Positions 49,479 to 60,420 are shown, counted from the first letter of the stretch. The stretch: 64,000 bases of DNA from Flaccisagitta enflata (GCA_965153355.1 OZ231126.1:22940001-23004000); one strand, 5' to 3'. The notes: generated by a model not told the origin, from the sequence alone. Program-made: numbers and translations.

Positions 49479-49735
49479 TGATCAGGGCTGGTTGGTGAGT
49501 GATTGGAGATTGATAAGTGGGATTTTTGAGGTAGGGTTAATGGACATCCAGATGGACATACGGACGGACAGACCCTCATATAGAGATGCGATGACGCATC
49601 TAAAAATGATAAGGGGTGGTTGGTGAGTGATTGGTAATGGATAAACGGGATTTTTGAGGTAGGGTTAATGGACATACAGACGGGCATACAGACGGACAGA
49701 CCCTCTTATAGAGATGCAAGGACGCATCTAAAAAA
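49479..49735 (+). repeat. Tandem pair of a GATGCATC-hairpin unit
   Basis: Two units of about 128 bp (49479-49606, 49607-49735) each start TGATCAGGG or TGATAAGGGG, share GATTTTTGAGGTAGGGTTAA and GGACATACAGACGG-type runs, and end GAGATGC-loop-GCATCTAAAAA. A third GATGCATCTAAAAA lies just upstream (49464). The ends mimic family A with another hairpin sequence. Confidence 0.7.
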
Positions 49736-50582
49736 GAGAGAATAAAAGAGAAAGAGACTGAAAAAAGTATTCACTACAGCCACTGCATTGACTCAACTCA
49801 CACAGATACATTGATATACTTAGAATCATAAAAAAAAAATGAATCTAGATTTTACCTATACTGTTTCTGTTCTCTTTCCTATTGTAGAAAGAATACACTA
49901 TGGGTAAAATCTATCATGATGTTTTTTGTGGCATGGTTATGATGAATCCAAGATACACCTCATAATCTATAACAGAAAAACATAAGCTTGAACCCCCAGC
50001 CAAACCCAGAGCTTGGTTTTACTCGGGCTTCAACCCAAGCAACCCAAAGCAACCTAAAGCAACCCCAAGTAACCCCCGGGGTTTAATATCACCCTAGATT
50101 ATGGAGTGAGATAGCATTTACTGATGTTCACTCCTGTAAATTGCATTGTGTGGCATGCAAAGGCAAGATTTGGTGTGTCAATAAAAATTGATACTTATGA
50201 AAAGAGTGGATATTAGAAGACGATGGGATCTTATTTGTGAAAATCTGAGTGCACAATATTTGTATGTCCAGTGAAAATTCTTGGGAGTATAAAGAAGGTG
50301 TATCTCAGGATGCAAGGCATTTGGTTAATTTTAGTGCATTCCTGTGGAGAGCAGATTAGCATGATAGCGACCCCAGCAATTATATCAGCCAGCCTCCCCT
50401 GTCACCTAAGCCCCCCCCCCCGCCCCCACAGCCCCCAACTCTTATCCCGCTTTCAGTCCCCCTTCATGACAAAGTAGAAGTAAATGAAATATATTTGATT
50501 TTCATGGTGGAAAATTGATTTGTTTGGGACCACCACCCCTTTTACTGCTTTTACTGCTGTTTCACTTAATATGCAACAACAG
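49736..50582. other. 3' part of intron 3, unassigned
   Basis: AACCCAAGCAACCCAAAGCA units (50020-50085) and a C-run (50412-50422) are visible; no gene. Confidence 0.45.
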
Positions 50583-50697
50583 ATACTGCCTCGTCAGACT
50601 GCTACAATGGGCCTCATGGTAAAGATTATCGTGGAACAAAAAGCGTCACACTCAGTGGAAAAACATGTAAAGAATGGTCACCACGAAGTATTCAGAG
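50583..50697 (+). CDS. Exon 4: N-terminal half of kringle domain
   Basis: The acceptor is TGCAACAACAG and the donor AG|GTTAGG. It enters in phase 1 and leaves in phase 2. The translation is DTASSDCYNGPHGKDYRGTK, then SVTLSGKTCKEWSPRSIQR. The motifs C-Y-N-G-x-G-x-x-Y-R-G, T-x-S-G-x-x-C and W are canonical kringle features, giving kringle cysteines 1 and 2. It follows exon 3 after an intron of about 12.8 kb. Confidence 0.88.
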
Positions 50698-50829
50698 GTT
50701 AGGAGCTTTTTGCACAAACCATAAAGAGTTGAGGTAGAGAGTGTTGATTACTCAGATAACTTATGGATCCTGATGGTGTGTACAACACAAATCTAAGGTA
50801 AAGCAAAGAATATAGATGCAAAATCCATG

Positions 50830-50935
50830 GGTGTATCTTACTGAGTCGCTTTTGATTCCCCCCCCCCCTCTCCCCTCTATTGATTTTCTTCCCCGTAAAG
50901 CGTCGCGTCGCGTTTTCTTCCCCATATACTACGCG
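50830..50935. repeat. Dispersed block with C-run and TTCTTCCCC words
   Basis: GAGTCGCTTTTGATTCCCCC, ATTGATTTTCTTCCCCGTAA and TTTTCTTCCCCATATACTA recur at 52560-52660 (GAGTCGCTTTTGATTTTCCC, TTTGATTTTCTTCCCCGCGA, TTCTTCCCCATATA) and inverted at 54840-54935. Confidence 0.5.
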
Positions 50936-50944
50936 AATTTTAAA

Positions 50945-51321
50945 AAAAGACGCACCTTTATATTTGTTAACAAAAAGGATCCAAAAAGCTCTACAAAAAT
51001 TTGTCAATAGAAGTGATTTTAAAGATTTTCAAAAGATCTTTCATTCTAGACCATTCCCAGTTCTGTAACTTAAACCGTTTAGCTAGAGCCAGTCAAAGTG
51101 AAGGACCATTTTTCTAAAATGCATTTTTTTCTATGCAACTGCAAAATCAAAATCAGAAAAGTTTTTACTCAAACTAATGCCTCTCCCAAACAAAAAAAGA
51201 TAGAAATACCAGATTGTCGCCAAATGAAAGTATTTTCCAAGGGCTTTCTGAAAACTTAGAATTTTAATATGTTTTTATGAGTTTCAATGGCATAATCAAT
51301 TATTCAAAAGTGCGTCTTTTA
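50945..51321. repeat. Fold-back with GACGCAC ends
   Basis: AAAAAAAGACGCACCTTTAT at the left and CAAAAGTGCGTCTTTTATG at the right are inverted. The interior has CCAGATTGTCGCCAAATGAA, a relative of the dispersed GATTGGTCTCAAATGAAAG word. Confidence 0.45.
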
Positions 51322-51404
51322 TGTGAGAAGAACATATGCGATTTCTATCCTCATCAATTTCTATTTCTTTATTTGTTATCGTACTTGAAAGTAGCTCTCT
51401 ATAA

Positions 51405-51640
51405 CTGCATACCATTTTTCAACAAATTGAGCTAGAACCCTGGGATTGGTCTCAAATGACAGCTGATTTTTCATAGATTTTACATCTTCTAAAGAATTTG
51501 GCAGTTTTTAACTATTTTTACTAATTATCAAATGTTCCCTGATTTCTAAGCAGAAGAGCGATCTATGTTAAATTATCTTTCATTTGAGACCAATCCCAGA
51601 GTTCCGCTCAATTTGTTTGAAAATGACAAGCTTTCTTTTT
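51405..51640. repeat. Fold-back with GATTGGTCTCAAATG arms
   Basis: CAAATTGAGCTAGAACCCTG and GGATTGGTCTCAAATGACAG pair with CTTTCATTTGAGACCAATCC and CAGAGTTCCGCTCAATTTG, with about 100 bp between arms. Confidence 0.55.
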
Positions 51641-51725
51641 CCCCCTTTTACGTATTTTCTTCCATATCTCTAAACTCTTTGATTACTTTACCCCGCCCCC
51701 ACCGGGAGGGGGGAAAACTCAATAA

Positions 51726-52477
51726 TACTATCTAGGAAATAAATATACGGACACCTAACCATGGTTTTAGCAGTTAAACTTCAATACCCCATGAAAAAAT
51801 GAAAGTAGATCAACAAACTATGACAAAAAATCTTCCATTCAAGACCAAGCAGAGCTCAGTGGCTCAATCCATTTTCAAATGACAGCGTTATGAAGAAAAA
51901 TAGTCATTTTACCAACATCTGATTTAGAGAGTTTCAGTACCAATTTTCACGAGACAGCTTTCATTGAAAAGGCTCTTAAATCTGAATGGATAGACTGAAA
52001 TCATTCTGCTTGGCCTCATTAGCTTACATTTTTTATATTCTTTTTGATAGTTAAAAAAAATTGAAGGTTGCGGTAAACTATATTGCTATGAAATCATTAA
52101 ATATCTATAAACAAGGCTAAGTAGGCCAATAAGGTTCAACATGTTGATCGTCGAACGATTGCGTTACAGACAGACCAACCAACCAACCAACCAACCAACC
52201 AACCAACCAACGGACAGAGCCAGTTATAGAGGTGCTTTGTGGCACCTAAAAACCAATCTAATTTTATGATGTTCTCATTGCTTAATAAGAAATTAGGGAT
52301 ACTCTGATTTAAGTTGAAAAATCATAGACCAATCCAATAAAAACTCAAAACAAGGACAGTTCGTAGTTCAAAATACCATATAATGACTGAAAATTTATTT
52401 ATTGAAACTTATTTTTCAGTCAGTGAATAAACATTAAGTTTTCTCCAGCTGTCCGTATATTTATTTCCAAGATAGTA
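51726..52477. mobile_element. About 608-bp TA-flanked MITE, copy 3, with insertion
   Basis: TACTATCTAGGAAATAAATA and ACGGACACC at the left; the inverse GCTGTCCGTATATTTATTTC and CAAGATAGTA at the right. The total of 752 bp includes the 144-bp family A variant at 52109-52252. Confidence 0.7.
52109..52252 (+). mobile_element. Family A variant with GGTGC hairpin
   Basis: AACAAGGCTAAGTAGGCCAA to AGGTGCTTTGTGGCACCTAA and AAA, with a clean CCAA run (52172-52210). It is nested in the MITE at 51726-52477, whose length without it is about 608 bp. Confidence 0.75.
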
Positions 52478-52495
52478 TACAGGCCTGGAATAGTC

Positions 52496-52536
52496 ACAAA
52501 AGCATTACATGGTCAGCGGTACCTGTTGCTCTTTTT
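52496..52536 (-). mobile_element. Solo 3' end of a family B element
   Basis: AGTCACAAAAGCATTACATG and GTCAGCGGTACCTGTTGC only. It lies just after a CAGGCCTG string. Confidence 0.45.
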
Positions 52537-52559
52537 TGATTTTACCAAAAAAATGTATA

Positions 52560-52740
52560 TTCTTGAGTCGCTTTTGATTTTCCCCCCCCCCCTGCCTTTG
52601 ATTTTCTTCCCCGCGACGCGTCACGTAGTGTTTTTATATCTATGATTTTCTTCCCCATATATCAGTAAAACTATATAGTTAAGGTTTAAATAGTGTTAAA
52701 TTGTGTTTTACTGATTGAGTTTTATTATTTAGTATTTGAG
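52560..52740. repeat. Second copy of the C-run/TTCTTCCCC block
   Basis: It matches 50830-50935 at its start. It also matches the inverse of 54770-54935 further on (AAATAGTGTTAAATTGTGTT against AACACAATTTAACACTATCT). Confidence 0.5.
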
Positions 52741-52841
52741 TTTTAGTATTACCAATAAAGGCGGCTCTCGTTGTAGGAAAAAAGTTGTAAGTGCGAGGTT
52801 TTGGAATTTTTTTGTGATTGTATTTTGTCTGGTTGATTGCA

Positions 52842-53340
52842 TTTTTGGGCAGCGGTTCCAAAGGGCCAATGTCCTGTAGAACAAAGGGGGGAATTTCCAT
52901 ATGTCTGTCCCTCGTTCCATCCATCCCCCCCTCTCCCGTTGGCCATCAAGACCTCAAATTTGCCGTCCCAGCCCTCAATTTAGCCTTCGAGGCCTCAAAT
53001 CAGCCTTCCAGGCTTCAAACCAGCCCCCCCCCCCGCCTCAAATTTGACCTCCAGACCTCAGATGTACCCTTAAGACCTTCAATTAGCCCTCCAAGCATCA
53101 AATTAGCCCTCCGTGGATCAAATTTGCCCTGTAAACCTAAAATCTGCTCTCTAAGCCTTAATTTGGCCCTCCAGCCTTCAAACATGCCTTCAGTGGCCTA
53201 AATCAATCATCTAAGGCCTGAAATATTCCCCCTCAGGATGTCTGGTAATTCCCCCCTGCTCTTACTCCACTACTTCACTGAATCACTCCCGGCAGGGCAC
53301 CGGGGACCGCTGACCATGTGCGATCCTTGGATGATTAGTT
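52842..53340 (+). mobile_element. Family B element nested in a D/E element
   Basis: TTTTTGGGCAGCGGTTCCAA to GCGATCCTTGGATGATTAGT. The right arm is shortened (the CCCCTGTGTCCTACAGG part is missing). The interior has divergent AGGCCTCAAATCAGCC units. It interrupts the D/E copy just after GGTTGATTGC. Confidence 0.72.
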
Positions 53341-53499
53341 TTTTCTCCTGGCATCTTTTTGGTTTGCTCCGCTCTCTACATGTGTTTCTCTGTTTGTTCT
53401 TTGTTTGCCCGTCTCTATCTCTTTCTCTCTCTCTTTCTCTCTCACTCCATTTTCATTTTCTCTCTCTCCCCTTCTCTCTCCCTTCTCTCATGTAACACG

Positions 53500-53695
53500 G
53501 GGTTACATTATCGTTAGTGAACAGGTGACAGAGGCATCCAACCCCCATCCACACCCCAACCCCAACCCCCACACACAAGCATCTAAACCGCTTGGATTTC
53601 CACTTGTCCACTCAGACGGACAGATGGACCAACAGACCGATGGATGGACTGACGGAAAAAGCCTCTCATGGAGTCCAGAGTTAAAAAGAGAGAGA
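53500..53695 (+). mobile_element. Degenerate family A copy
   Basis: It shares GGTTACATTATCGTTAGTGA, CATCCACACCCC, GACCAACAGACCGATGG and GCCTCTCATGGAGTC with better copies, but the terminal hairpin is eroded (CCAGAGTTAAAAA). Confidence 0.45.
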
Positions 53696-54118
53696 GACTG
53701 GGCGGCCAGGATGCACAAGCATCACCTGGGACATTTCAAAGTTCAGTTAAACTTCAACTAACTCGATCCCTCGTTTTTGGGAAAAATTGCAAAAAAATAT
53801 AAAAAGATTAAAAAAAACATAGCTCCAAAATTAATGATCGCACAGAATTCTGCTTGGCGTCATCTGAAAGAGGAGAATTAGCACTTTTTTAGCTATCAAT
53901 TTCATGCATAGTCCCATTCTGCCCCCAAAATGCATCAACTTTCCCAAACGCCTCATTAAACAAAGGGAAATCCGTTTTTCTCTACAGGACTCAAAAAGAC
54001 CAAAGGGACTTCGTCTCTTCGACTTTTTTCCAAACTATAGGTTTCAATGATTTGAGGACATGGTATCGAATTGCAAGCAGATGGGAAGTTTCTTTGAATT
54101 CTAATATGCCTTTCTTAA

Positions 54119-54296
<178 letters not shown>

Positions 54297-54317
54297 GTGA
54301 ACATGTGCATTTAGAAG

Positions 54318-54533
54318 AACAAGGCCGGATACACGGCTACTGAGTCGCGTGTGGGTGGGCAGGGGCCATAGTGAGGTCACTCCGGTGGGCAGGAGCGTGA
54401 GGCCAAAAACCGCAAAAACCCAAAAAAAAGTAAAGTGTGACGGAGGGACGGACCGACGGACGGACGGACCGACGGACAGACGGACGGACCGGCTGCGGGG
54501 GTGTAAGAGTCGCGTAGCACGCGTGTTTAAAAA
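54318..54533 (+). mobile_element. Family A copy
   Basis: AACAAGGCCGGATACACGGC at the start; the end is GAGTCGCGTAGCACGCGTGT and TTAAAA. AGAAG occurs on both sides (54313-54317, 54533-54537), a possible 5-bp duplication or chance in a GAA-rich target. Confidence 0.75.
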
Positions 54534-54535
54534 GA

Positions 54536-54640
54536 AGCGAAGAAGGAGAAAAAGAAAAAGAAGAAGAAGAAGAAGAAGAAAGAAAGAGAAGAAGAAAAGA
54601 AAAGAAGAAGAAAAAGAAAAAGAAAAAGAAGAAGAAGCAG
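54536..54640 (+). repeat. (GAA)n/(GAAAA)n purine tract
   Basis: GAAGAAGAAGAAG and AAAAAGAAAAAG units between a family A copy and the small hAT-like element. Confidence 0.9.
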
Positions 54641-54960
54641 GCCTGTATATTGTTCCATATTTCCCCCCTCCCCCATGGGAAAATAAGGGTTTGGAGAAAG
54701 GGAAGGAAAAGGAAGGAGGAAACAAGAGAGAAAAAAAAAAGAAAAGTTGGGGAAAATGTAACTTTTGACACTACCAAATCATAAAACATGATAAGTAAAA
54801 CACAATTTAACACTATCTAAACCTTTAACACACTGTTTTATTGCTTTATGGGGAAGAAAATGTTAGATTTTGTAAAATGACAGGTTGCGTTGCGGGGACG
54901 ATAATAAAAGGCAGGGGGGAGGAAAAATAATCAAAGGTTATGGAACTATATACACCCCTG

Positions 54961-54968
<8 letters not shown>
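54634..54968. mobile_element. Small hAT-like element in a GAA array
   Basis: CAGGCCTGTATATTGTTCCA (54642) pairs with TGGAACTATATACACCCCTG (to about 54960). AGAAGAAG flanks both sides, though the target is itself a GAA repeat. It shares a TTCTTCCCCATA block with DNA at 50830-50935 and 52560-52740. Confidence 0.5.
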
Positions 54969-54993
<25 letters not shown>

Positions 54994-55032
54994 GGAAGAA
55001 GAAAAAACAGAAAAAGAAAAAAAAAAAAAGAA

Positions 55033-55567
55033 AAGTCGTAAAGCGTTAGATGGTCAGCGGTACCCATTGCCCTGCCTAGAGTAAGTTGTGCTTAAAGTTG
55101 AAGGGAAGCAGGGCAGCGGCCCCGAAGGGAGTCAGTGACCTGTGCTTTCACACATACGGGGAAATTTCTCCTTCTCCTTCTCCTCCTTCAGCTTACTCCC
55201 CCTCAAATCTCAGCCTCGAGGCCCAAATCCCAGTCTCAGACCTAATCCCAGCTTCTAGGCCCAAATCCAAGCCATAGAGGCTCAAACCCTAGCCCAGAGG
55301 CTGAGATATGGCCTGGAGGCTCATTGCTGGTGACCTCGGAAGGCTAGGATTTGGGCCGCAGGCGCTTTAGTTTGGGCCTCGAAACCTAGGATTTGGACCT
55401 TGAGACTGAGTTTGCCTCAAGGCTGGAATTTGGGCCTCAAGGCTGGGATTTGAGCCTCAAGGCTGGGATTTGAGGGGGGATATGAGAGGTCAGCAGGAGA
55501 ACGAGAAATTTCCCCATATGTGTGAAAGCTTAGGTCATCGACCCCTTTGGGGCCCCTGCCCAAAAAA
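55033..55567 (-). mobile_element. Family B element with inverted minisatellite blocks
   Basis: It runs from AAAGTCGTAAAGCGTTAGAT to GGGGCCCCTGCCCAAAAAAA. Units read AGGCCCAAATCCCAGTCTC in the left half (55205-55300), and their reverse complement GGCTGGGATTTGAGCCTC occurs in the right half (55380-55480), so the satellite itself is inverted about the centre. Confidence 0.7.
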
Positions 55568-55613
55568 AGGAAAAGGAAAGAGGAAGAAGAAACAGAAGAA
55601 GTGACGCAGAGTT

Positions 55614-55842
55614 ACAATAATGTTGCGGACAGGTGGGCAGGGGCATACAAATCTATGCCACACCCCCTTCCACATACACACAACCGTATTACCTTAAACG
55701 CGCATTTTTACACTTTTCAACTCTATCATCACAGACCAACGGACCAACGTACACATCACACCACATCACATCACAGACCAATGGACCAATGGACCAACAA
55801 ACAGACCAGTCCTCATATTGAGTCACCAGTCCTCGACTAAAA
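55614..55842 (+). mobile_element. Degenerate family A copy
   Basis: It contains ACAATAATGTTGCGGACAGG, TGGGCAGGGGC, CGCGCATTTTTACACTTTTC and CAGACCAACGGACCAACG. The end GAGTCACCAGTCCTCGACTA and AAA is a decayed hairpin. Confidence 0.55.
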
Positions 55843-56069
55843 CGAGAAAAAAAGTAAGAAAGAATTCGGAAAATAGTTAAGACGTTAAATCTGCCAGGGA
55901 AAAATGAAGTGCTTCACCCCACTTTTGCATCAATAATGGACTAATTATCCATCCACAAATGTTTTCATTGCTCAAGTTGTCAATGGATATACTTGTTTTG
56001 TATGTCTGTTTCATATTTGACGCTTTAAGTTGCCTTTTGATAAGCAATTCTCATGGAAAATGGCAAGAG

Positions 56070-56315
56070 AATGAAGATTTTAGTGAAATTTTGTTGACAT
56101 TTTTTTCTATTTTCTGAGGTCGAAATTATAAGAAAGCCACACCCAGAAAAAATTTGCATTTTCAAAAACATAGTTCTCTCAAAAAACGATTTGGGAAGAG
56201 AACTATGTTCTTTGTTTTTTCATATTTTCATTTTCTATGCAAACTTATAATTTCGACCAACGCCTATCAAAGACAAAAAAGAAATTTGTAGAAATTTTCA
56301 GTAAATCTTCTTCAA
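56070..56315. repeat. Fold-back with ACATAGTTCTCT hairpin centre
   Basis: GAGGTCGAAATTATAAG (56116) pairs with CTTATAATTTCGACC (56244-56258). At the centre ACATAGTTCTCT pairs with AGAGAACTATGT. Outer GAAGATTTTAGTGAAATTTT pairs with AAATTTTCAGTAAATCTTC. Confidence 0.6.
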
Positions 56316-56535
56316 TAACGTAGGCTAAATCTGAGTCTCTTGCTGAATGGATGCAAATTTTGCTTTCAAATATCATGCATGTCTATTCTCAATCACTTTT
56401 ATTCACTTGTTTTTCTATTTTCACTCATGCATGTTTTCTATTTTGACCCATTTTGATACCCTAAATGTTGGCTTCGTGGGCTCGCTGTCTTAAGAAAGTA
56501 TGAGTGGCCACAGTCGCGTGCTCCGTTTTCAAAAT

Positions 56536-57162
<627 letters not shown>

Positions 57163-57394
57163 CTAAAAAAATAAGTTATCTCGCATATTTGATTTAAAGT
57201 TACAATTACAAAGATAATTATGAAGAGTATGGATGTGAGTGATGAATGAAATAATTGATGAAGAATGCCTCTCAAAGCTTTTGATCTTTTTTGACAATTT
57301 TCAACTCAACTGTGATCAACCGATGAACCAACCAACCAAACAACAGACAGATCATTTCATAGAAGTGAAAATGGAATGATTGAGTTCATCCAGG

Positions 57395-57568
57395 CAACTC
57401 AATGCGTCATCTGCACAATTTGAGCACAGGTGTAACGGACAAGCATACAGATACATGGAGGGACAGATTGAGTCAGACAAATGGATGAATGGAGGAATGG
57501 ACAAACAGAGAGATTAAATGAAGGATGGACGGACGCGCTTATAGAGATGTGATGATGTATCTGAAAAG
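57395..57568 (+). mobile_element. Decayed GATGC-type variant
   Basis: CAACTCAATGCGTCATCTGC, GACAAGCATACAGATACATG and the end TTATAGAGATGTGATGATGT and ATCTGAAAA recall the tandem units at 49479-49735. Confidence 0.35.
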
Positions 57569-57719
57569 AGAAAGAAGATAAAACAAGAGAAAGTTACAAA
57601 GGAGAAAAGGATACAAAGGAGAAAAAGATAGGATATGAAGGAGAAAAAGAAAGACAGAAGGCTAGCACCCCATGGATCATTCCATTCTAATTTGATAATC
57701 TTTATTAATCCTTCCCCTC

Positions 57720-57758
57720 CTCTGCTCTCCTCTTCCTTCCTCTTCTTCTTCCTCTTCT

Positions 57759-57790
<32 letters not shown>

Positions 57791-57910
57791 TTCTTCTTCT
57801 TCTTCTTCTTCTTCTTCTTCTTCTTCTTCTTCTTCTTCTTCTTCTTCTTCTTCTTCTTCTTCTTCTTCTGCTTCTTCTTCTTCTTCTGCTTCTTTTTCTT
57901 CTTCCTCTGA
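57720..57910 (+). repeat. (TTC)n microsatellite
   Basis: About 55 TTC units with CCTCTTC and CTGCTTC variants. Confidence 0.95.
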
Positions 57911-57926
57911 TTTTACTCCTGTTTTT

Positions 57927-58070
57927 TTTAAATTGCGTGCCACGCGAGTGACGCAACTCAGCTTTCTGCGGCCTTTATCCTCACTGCTCCTGCCCAACTG
58001 ATCAAGTGACTTCAAATACAGCCCCTACCCGCCCGCACGCGACTGGGGTAGCTGTGTATCGGGACTTGTT
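57927..58070 (-). mobile_element. Family A copy without GGTC run
   Basis: AAATTGCGTGCCACGCGAGT at its 3' end and CGACTGGGGTAGCTGTGTAT at its 5' end. The internal tetranucleotide run is deleted. TTC arrays flank both sides. Confidence 0.65.
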
Positions 58071-58135
58071 GTTGTGCAATTCTACTCGGCTCCTTCATTC
58101 ATGGTATTCTTCTTTTTTTATAAATCACCTTCTTG

Positions 58136-58395
58136 TTCTTCTTCTTGGTTTTCTTCAGTTTTTTCTTGTTCTTTTTCTTCTGTTTTTTCTTGTTCTTGAT
58201 CTTGTTCTTGTTCTTGTTCTTGTTCATCCTCTTCCTCTTCTTATTCTTTCTCTTTGTCAATGATATTCGACGGCGTCTACCATTCCATTCCAGATTCATT
58301 CTTCTTCTTCTTCTTCTTCTTCTTCTTCTTCTTCTTCTTTTTTTTTTTTTCTCTTCTTCTTCTTCTTCTTCTTTCTTCTTCTTCTTCTTCTTCTT

Positions 58396-58426
<31 letters not shown>

Positions 58427-58430
58427 TTAT
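58136..58430 (+). repeat. TTCTTG to (TTC)n tract
   Basis: GTTCTTGTTCTTG (58190-58225) and two TTC arrays (58298-58336, 58350-58424). Confidence 0.9.
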
Positions 58431-58734
58431 TCCTCTTCACCAATTCCGTCCGCCCCTCACATGTTTCGGTGGCTCTCCATCCATTTCCCTATCTTTTTTT
58501 ATGATTTTGGTTGGCTTTTTCTGTCTAAAGCAGTAATGAAGTCTTACATGGATTTAGGGATTTACGCTTATACGACACCCCGCTAAGGTTAACGAAGGTT
58601 GTTTTCCTAATCAAAATTTGATGGGATTTCCAATGATGTATTGTTCAAAAGCTGAAATCAAATTCTCATTTTGACATGTTTTAGAGGATGCTTTCTGTTG
58701 ATCCATGGAAATGACCATAACAAAGAATGACACA

Positions 58735-59064
58735 TTATAAATCTATAGTCTTTTCTTTGTTTTTGTCTCTTAGATCTATGCTTACATTTTTTGAATCCTG
58801 CTTTGCTCCAGCTTCTCCCGAATATTGAGTCTTACTTTCAGAATTGGAACCAGACCCAAATAAGGACCATCCCGATTTTGTTTGTGAATTGCTACTTACA
58901 AGCACTGAAGTCAATGCCTTGAATTCAGTATCTGCTTTAGCTGCAAACTCATCAGAGAGTCTGCCACAGCTTGTTTTGTTATTTTCAGCTGTCCACCAAA
59001 TTGTGCTGACTTCATAAAATGTGCACCATAACGCAGTCAGGAGTCTCGATGGAGAAAATCTCAA
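58735..59064 (-). CDS. Possible coding exon, unrecognised family
   Basis: This frame has none of the low-complexity bias of its surroundings. From about 59010 down to the stop it reads with mixed composition: STIWWTAENNKTSCGRLSDE, a helical FAAKADTEFKALTSVLVSS, then a Ser/Gly-rich stretch (SGWSLFGSGSNSESK) and a charged tail ending TIDL. GT-AAGT and GT-AAGC strings inside could be donors, so the true exon may be shorter. I do not recognise the family. The upstream half (MRFSPSRLLTALW) is less convincing and the start codon is uncertain. Confidence 0.35.
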   Translation of the reverse strand: MRFSPSRLLTALWCTFYEVSTIWWTAENNKTSCGRLSDEFAAKADTEFKALTSVLVSSNSQTKSGWSLFGSGSNSESKTQYSGEAGAKQDSKNVSIDLRDKNKEKTIDL

Positions 59065-59175
59065 TTTTAAGGGTTATGAAAAAAAAAAAAATGGACCCAT
59101 CTCAGATTTTTGCACAGGGGACCTAAAAAGGCTGTAGAACAAGATTCTGATGTTCATTTTGACCTAACTTTAGCC

Positions 59176-59410
59176 AAAAAAAAAAGGCCGGATACAGCTG
59201 CCCTAGTCGCGTGCGGTGGGCAGGGGGCCCCAATTTGACTCAAAATGTCCTACCATAACTATTATTGACGTAAACTGACCTTAGATGGCCTAAGAGTTGC
59301 CGTCATAATACCAAAAAGTAAAGTGTGATGGACCGACGGACAGACGGACGGACGGGCCAGACCGGACCGACGGACCGACGGACGGACCGACAAAGCGGGT
59401 GTAGAGTCGC
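59176..59410 (+). mobile_element. Family A copy
   Basis: AAGGCCGGATACAGCTGCCC to GGGTGTAGAGTCGC, with CGGACAGACGGACGGACGGG units. The DNA on both sides reads TAACTT(T/G)AGCCAAAAAAAAA, an unusual near-identical flank of about 20 bp. Confidence 0.7.
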
Positions 59411-59719
59411 TGTGAGCTAACTTGAGCCAAAAAAAAAAAGAAACGGGTTTTAGTGCAAAAAACAGCTATTTTTCCTAAAAAAATGGCATTAAATGAAATA
59501 TTTTGGCCCTTTTTTTTGCAGAAACATAAAGTACCAATAGTAATTGATATTTGAGTGAATGTAGAACAATTTTTAATAGGTCTATGAGGTTCAAAAATAA
59601 CTTACTAAAATGCTCAAAAATGAAGAAATGACTAAGAATTAAAAATTGTCGTCAAAACTGATGATTTGGAACAGTTTCTTAGGGAAAAATATGCTGTCAG
59701 TATGAATTTCATCGATTTA

Positions 59720-59959
59720 CTTAAAAAAACATGGCCGTGATAAGCGAAAAACGCAAAACCGCAATATGCAAATGAGATCAAATGCGGTTTTGCAAAAATG
59801 TCATTAGGGGAAAACACTTGCATTCCTCCAGAAAAGTGTTTGTTTGGTATGGAAAAGCAATAAAATCAACCTTGCCATTTTTGGCGCAAAAACCGCACTG
59901 ACCTCATTTGCATATTGCGGTTTTGCGTTTTAAACTTAGCACGGCCATGTTTTTTTAAG
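59720..59959. repeat. Fold-back with TTAA ends and octamer words
   Basis: TTAAAAAAACATGGCCGTGA and ACGCAAAACCGCAATATGCA pair with TGCATATTGCGGTTTTGCGT and CACGGCCATGTTTTTTTAA. TTAA at both outer ends would fit a piggyBac-type target. Each arm holds ATGCAAAT. Confidence 0.6.
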
Positions 59960-60083
59960 GGGACTGTTCATAAATAAAAAAAGCAAATGTTTGGAGTGGC
60001 CTCCCATTAGATGATCCGAATGCCGATATGCGTCTGGCGATTGTATCTTGGCATATGCACTAAAAAACCTCATTTGTTATATA

Positions 60084-60117
60084 TGTTGCATATGCAACAC
60101 GTGTTGCATATGCAACA
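60084..60117. repeat. 34-bp perfect palindrome
   Basis: It consists of two copies of the palindrome GTTGCATATGCAAC joined by ACGT, so that CACGTG lies at the exact centre, with one more T/A pair outside. Confidence 0.85.
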
Positions 60118-60420
60118 CGTTTTTCTGCTAGTACCTTATGTGTCACAGATGCAATACATGACTTAGAGGTTCTAGTGATTTTCACTCGAGGGTAGCAGAT
60201 AGAATTTTATTCTCAACAATCTTATGCGATGTTGACCCTTAGACCTGCGATCAGGGCTTTCAAAGGGTCAATTATGTCATGTTTATGGCTCTTGAAGGGC
60301 CACTAAGATGAAATTGATATCTTGGAAGATATGAGCCCCGCTTGTGAACCAAGTGGCAGATCAACAGTTACAGTACATGAACATGAATAAACTCTTCCTG
60401 ACATGTCACAACCATTAACC

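Larger units (their letters stand above)
52751..54030 (+). mobile_element. Family D/E element interrupted twice
   Basis: 5' block at 52751 (ACCAATAAAGGCGGCTCTCG), then a family B insertion (52842-53340), a CT tract (53418-53490), a family A remnant (53500-53695), then the E block (53765-54030) that ends CTTCGTCTCTTCGACTTTTT. It lies in intron 4, 94 bp before kringle exon 5. Confidence 0.6.
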
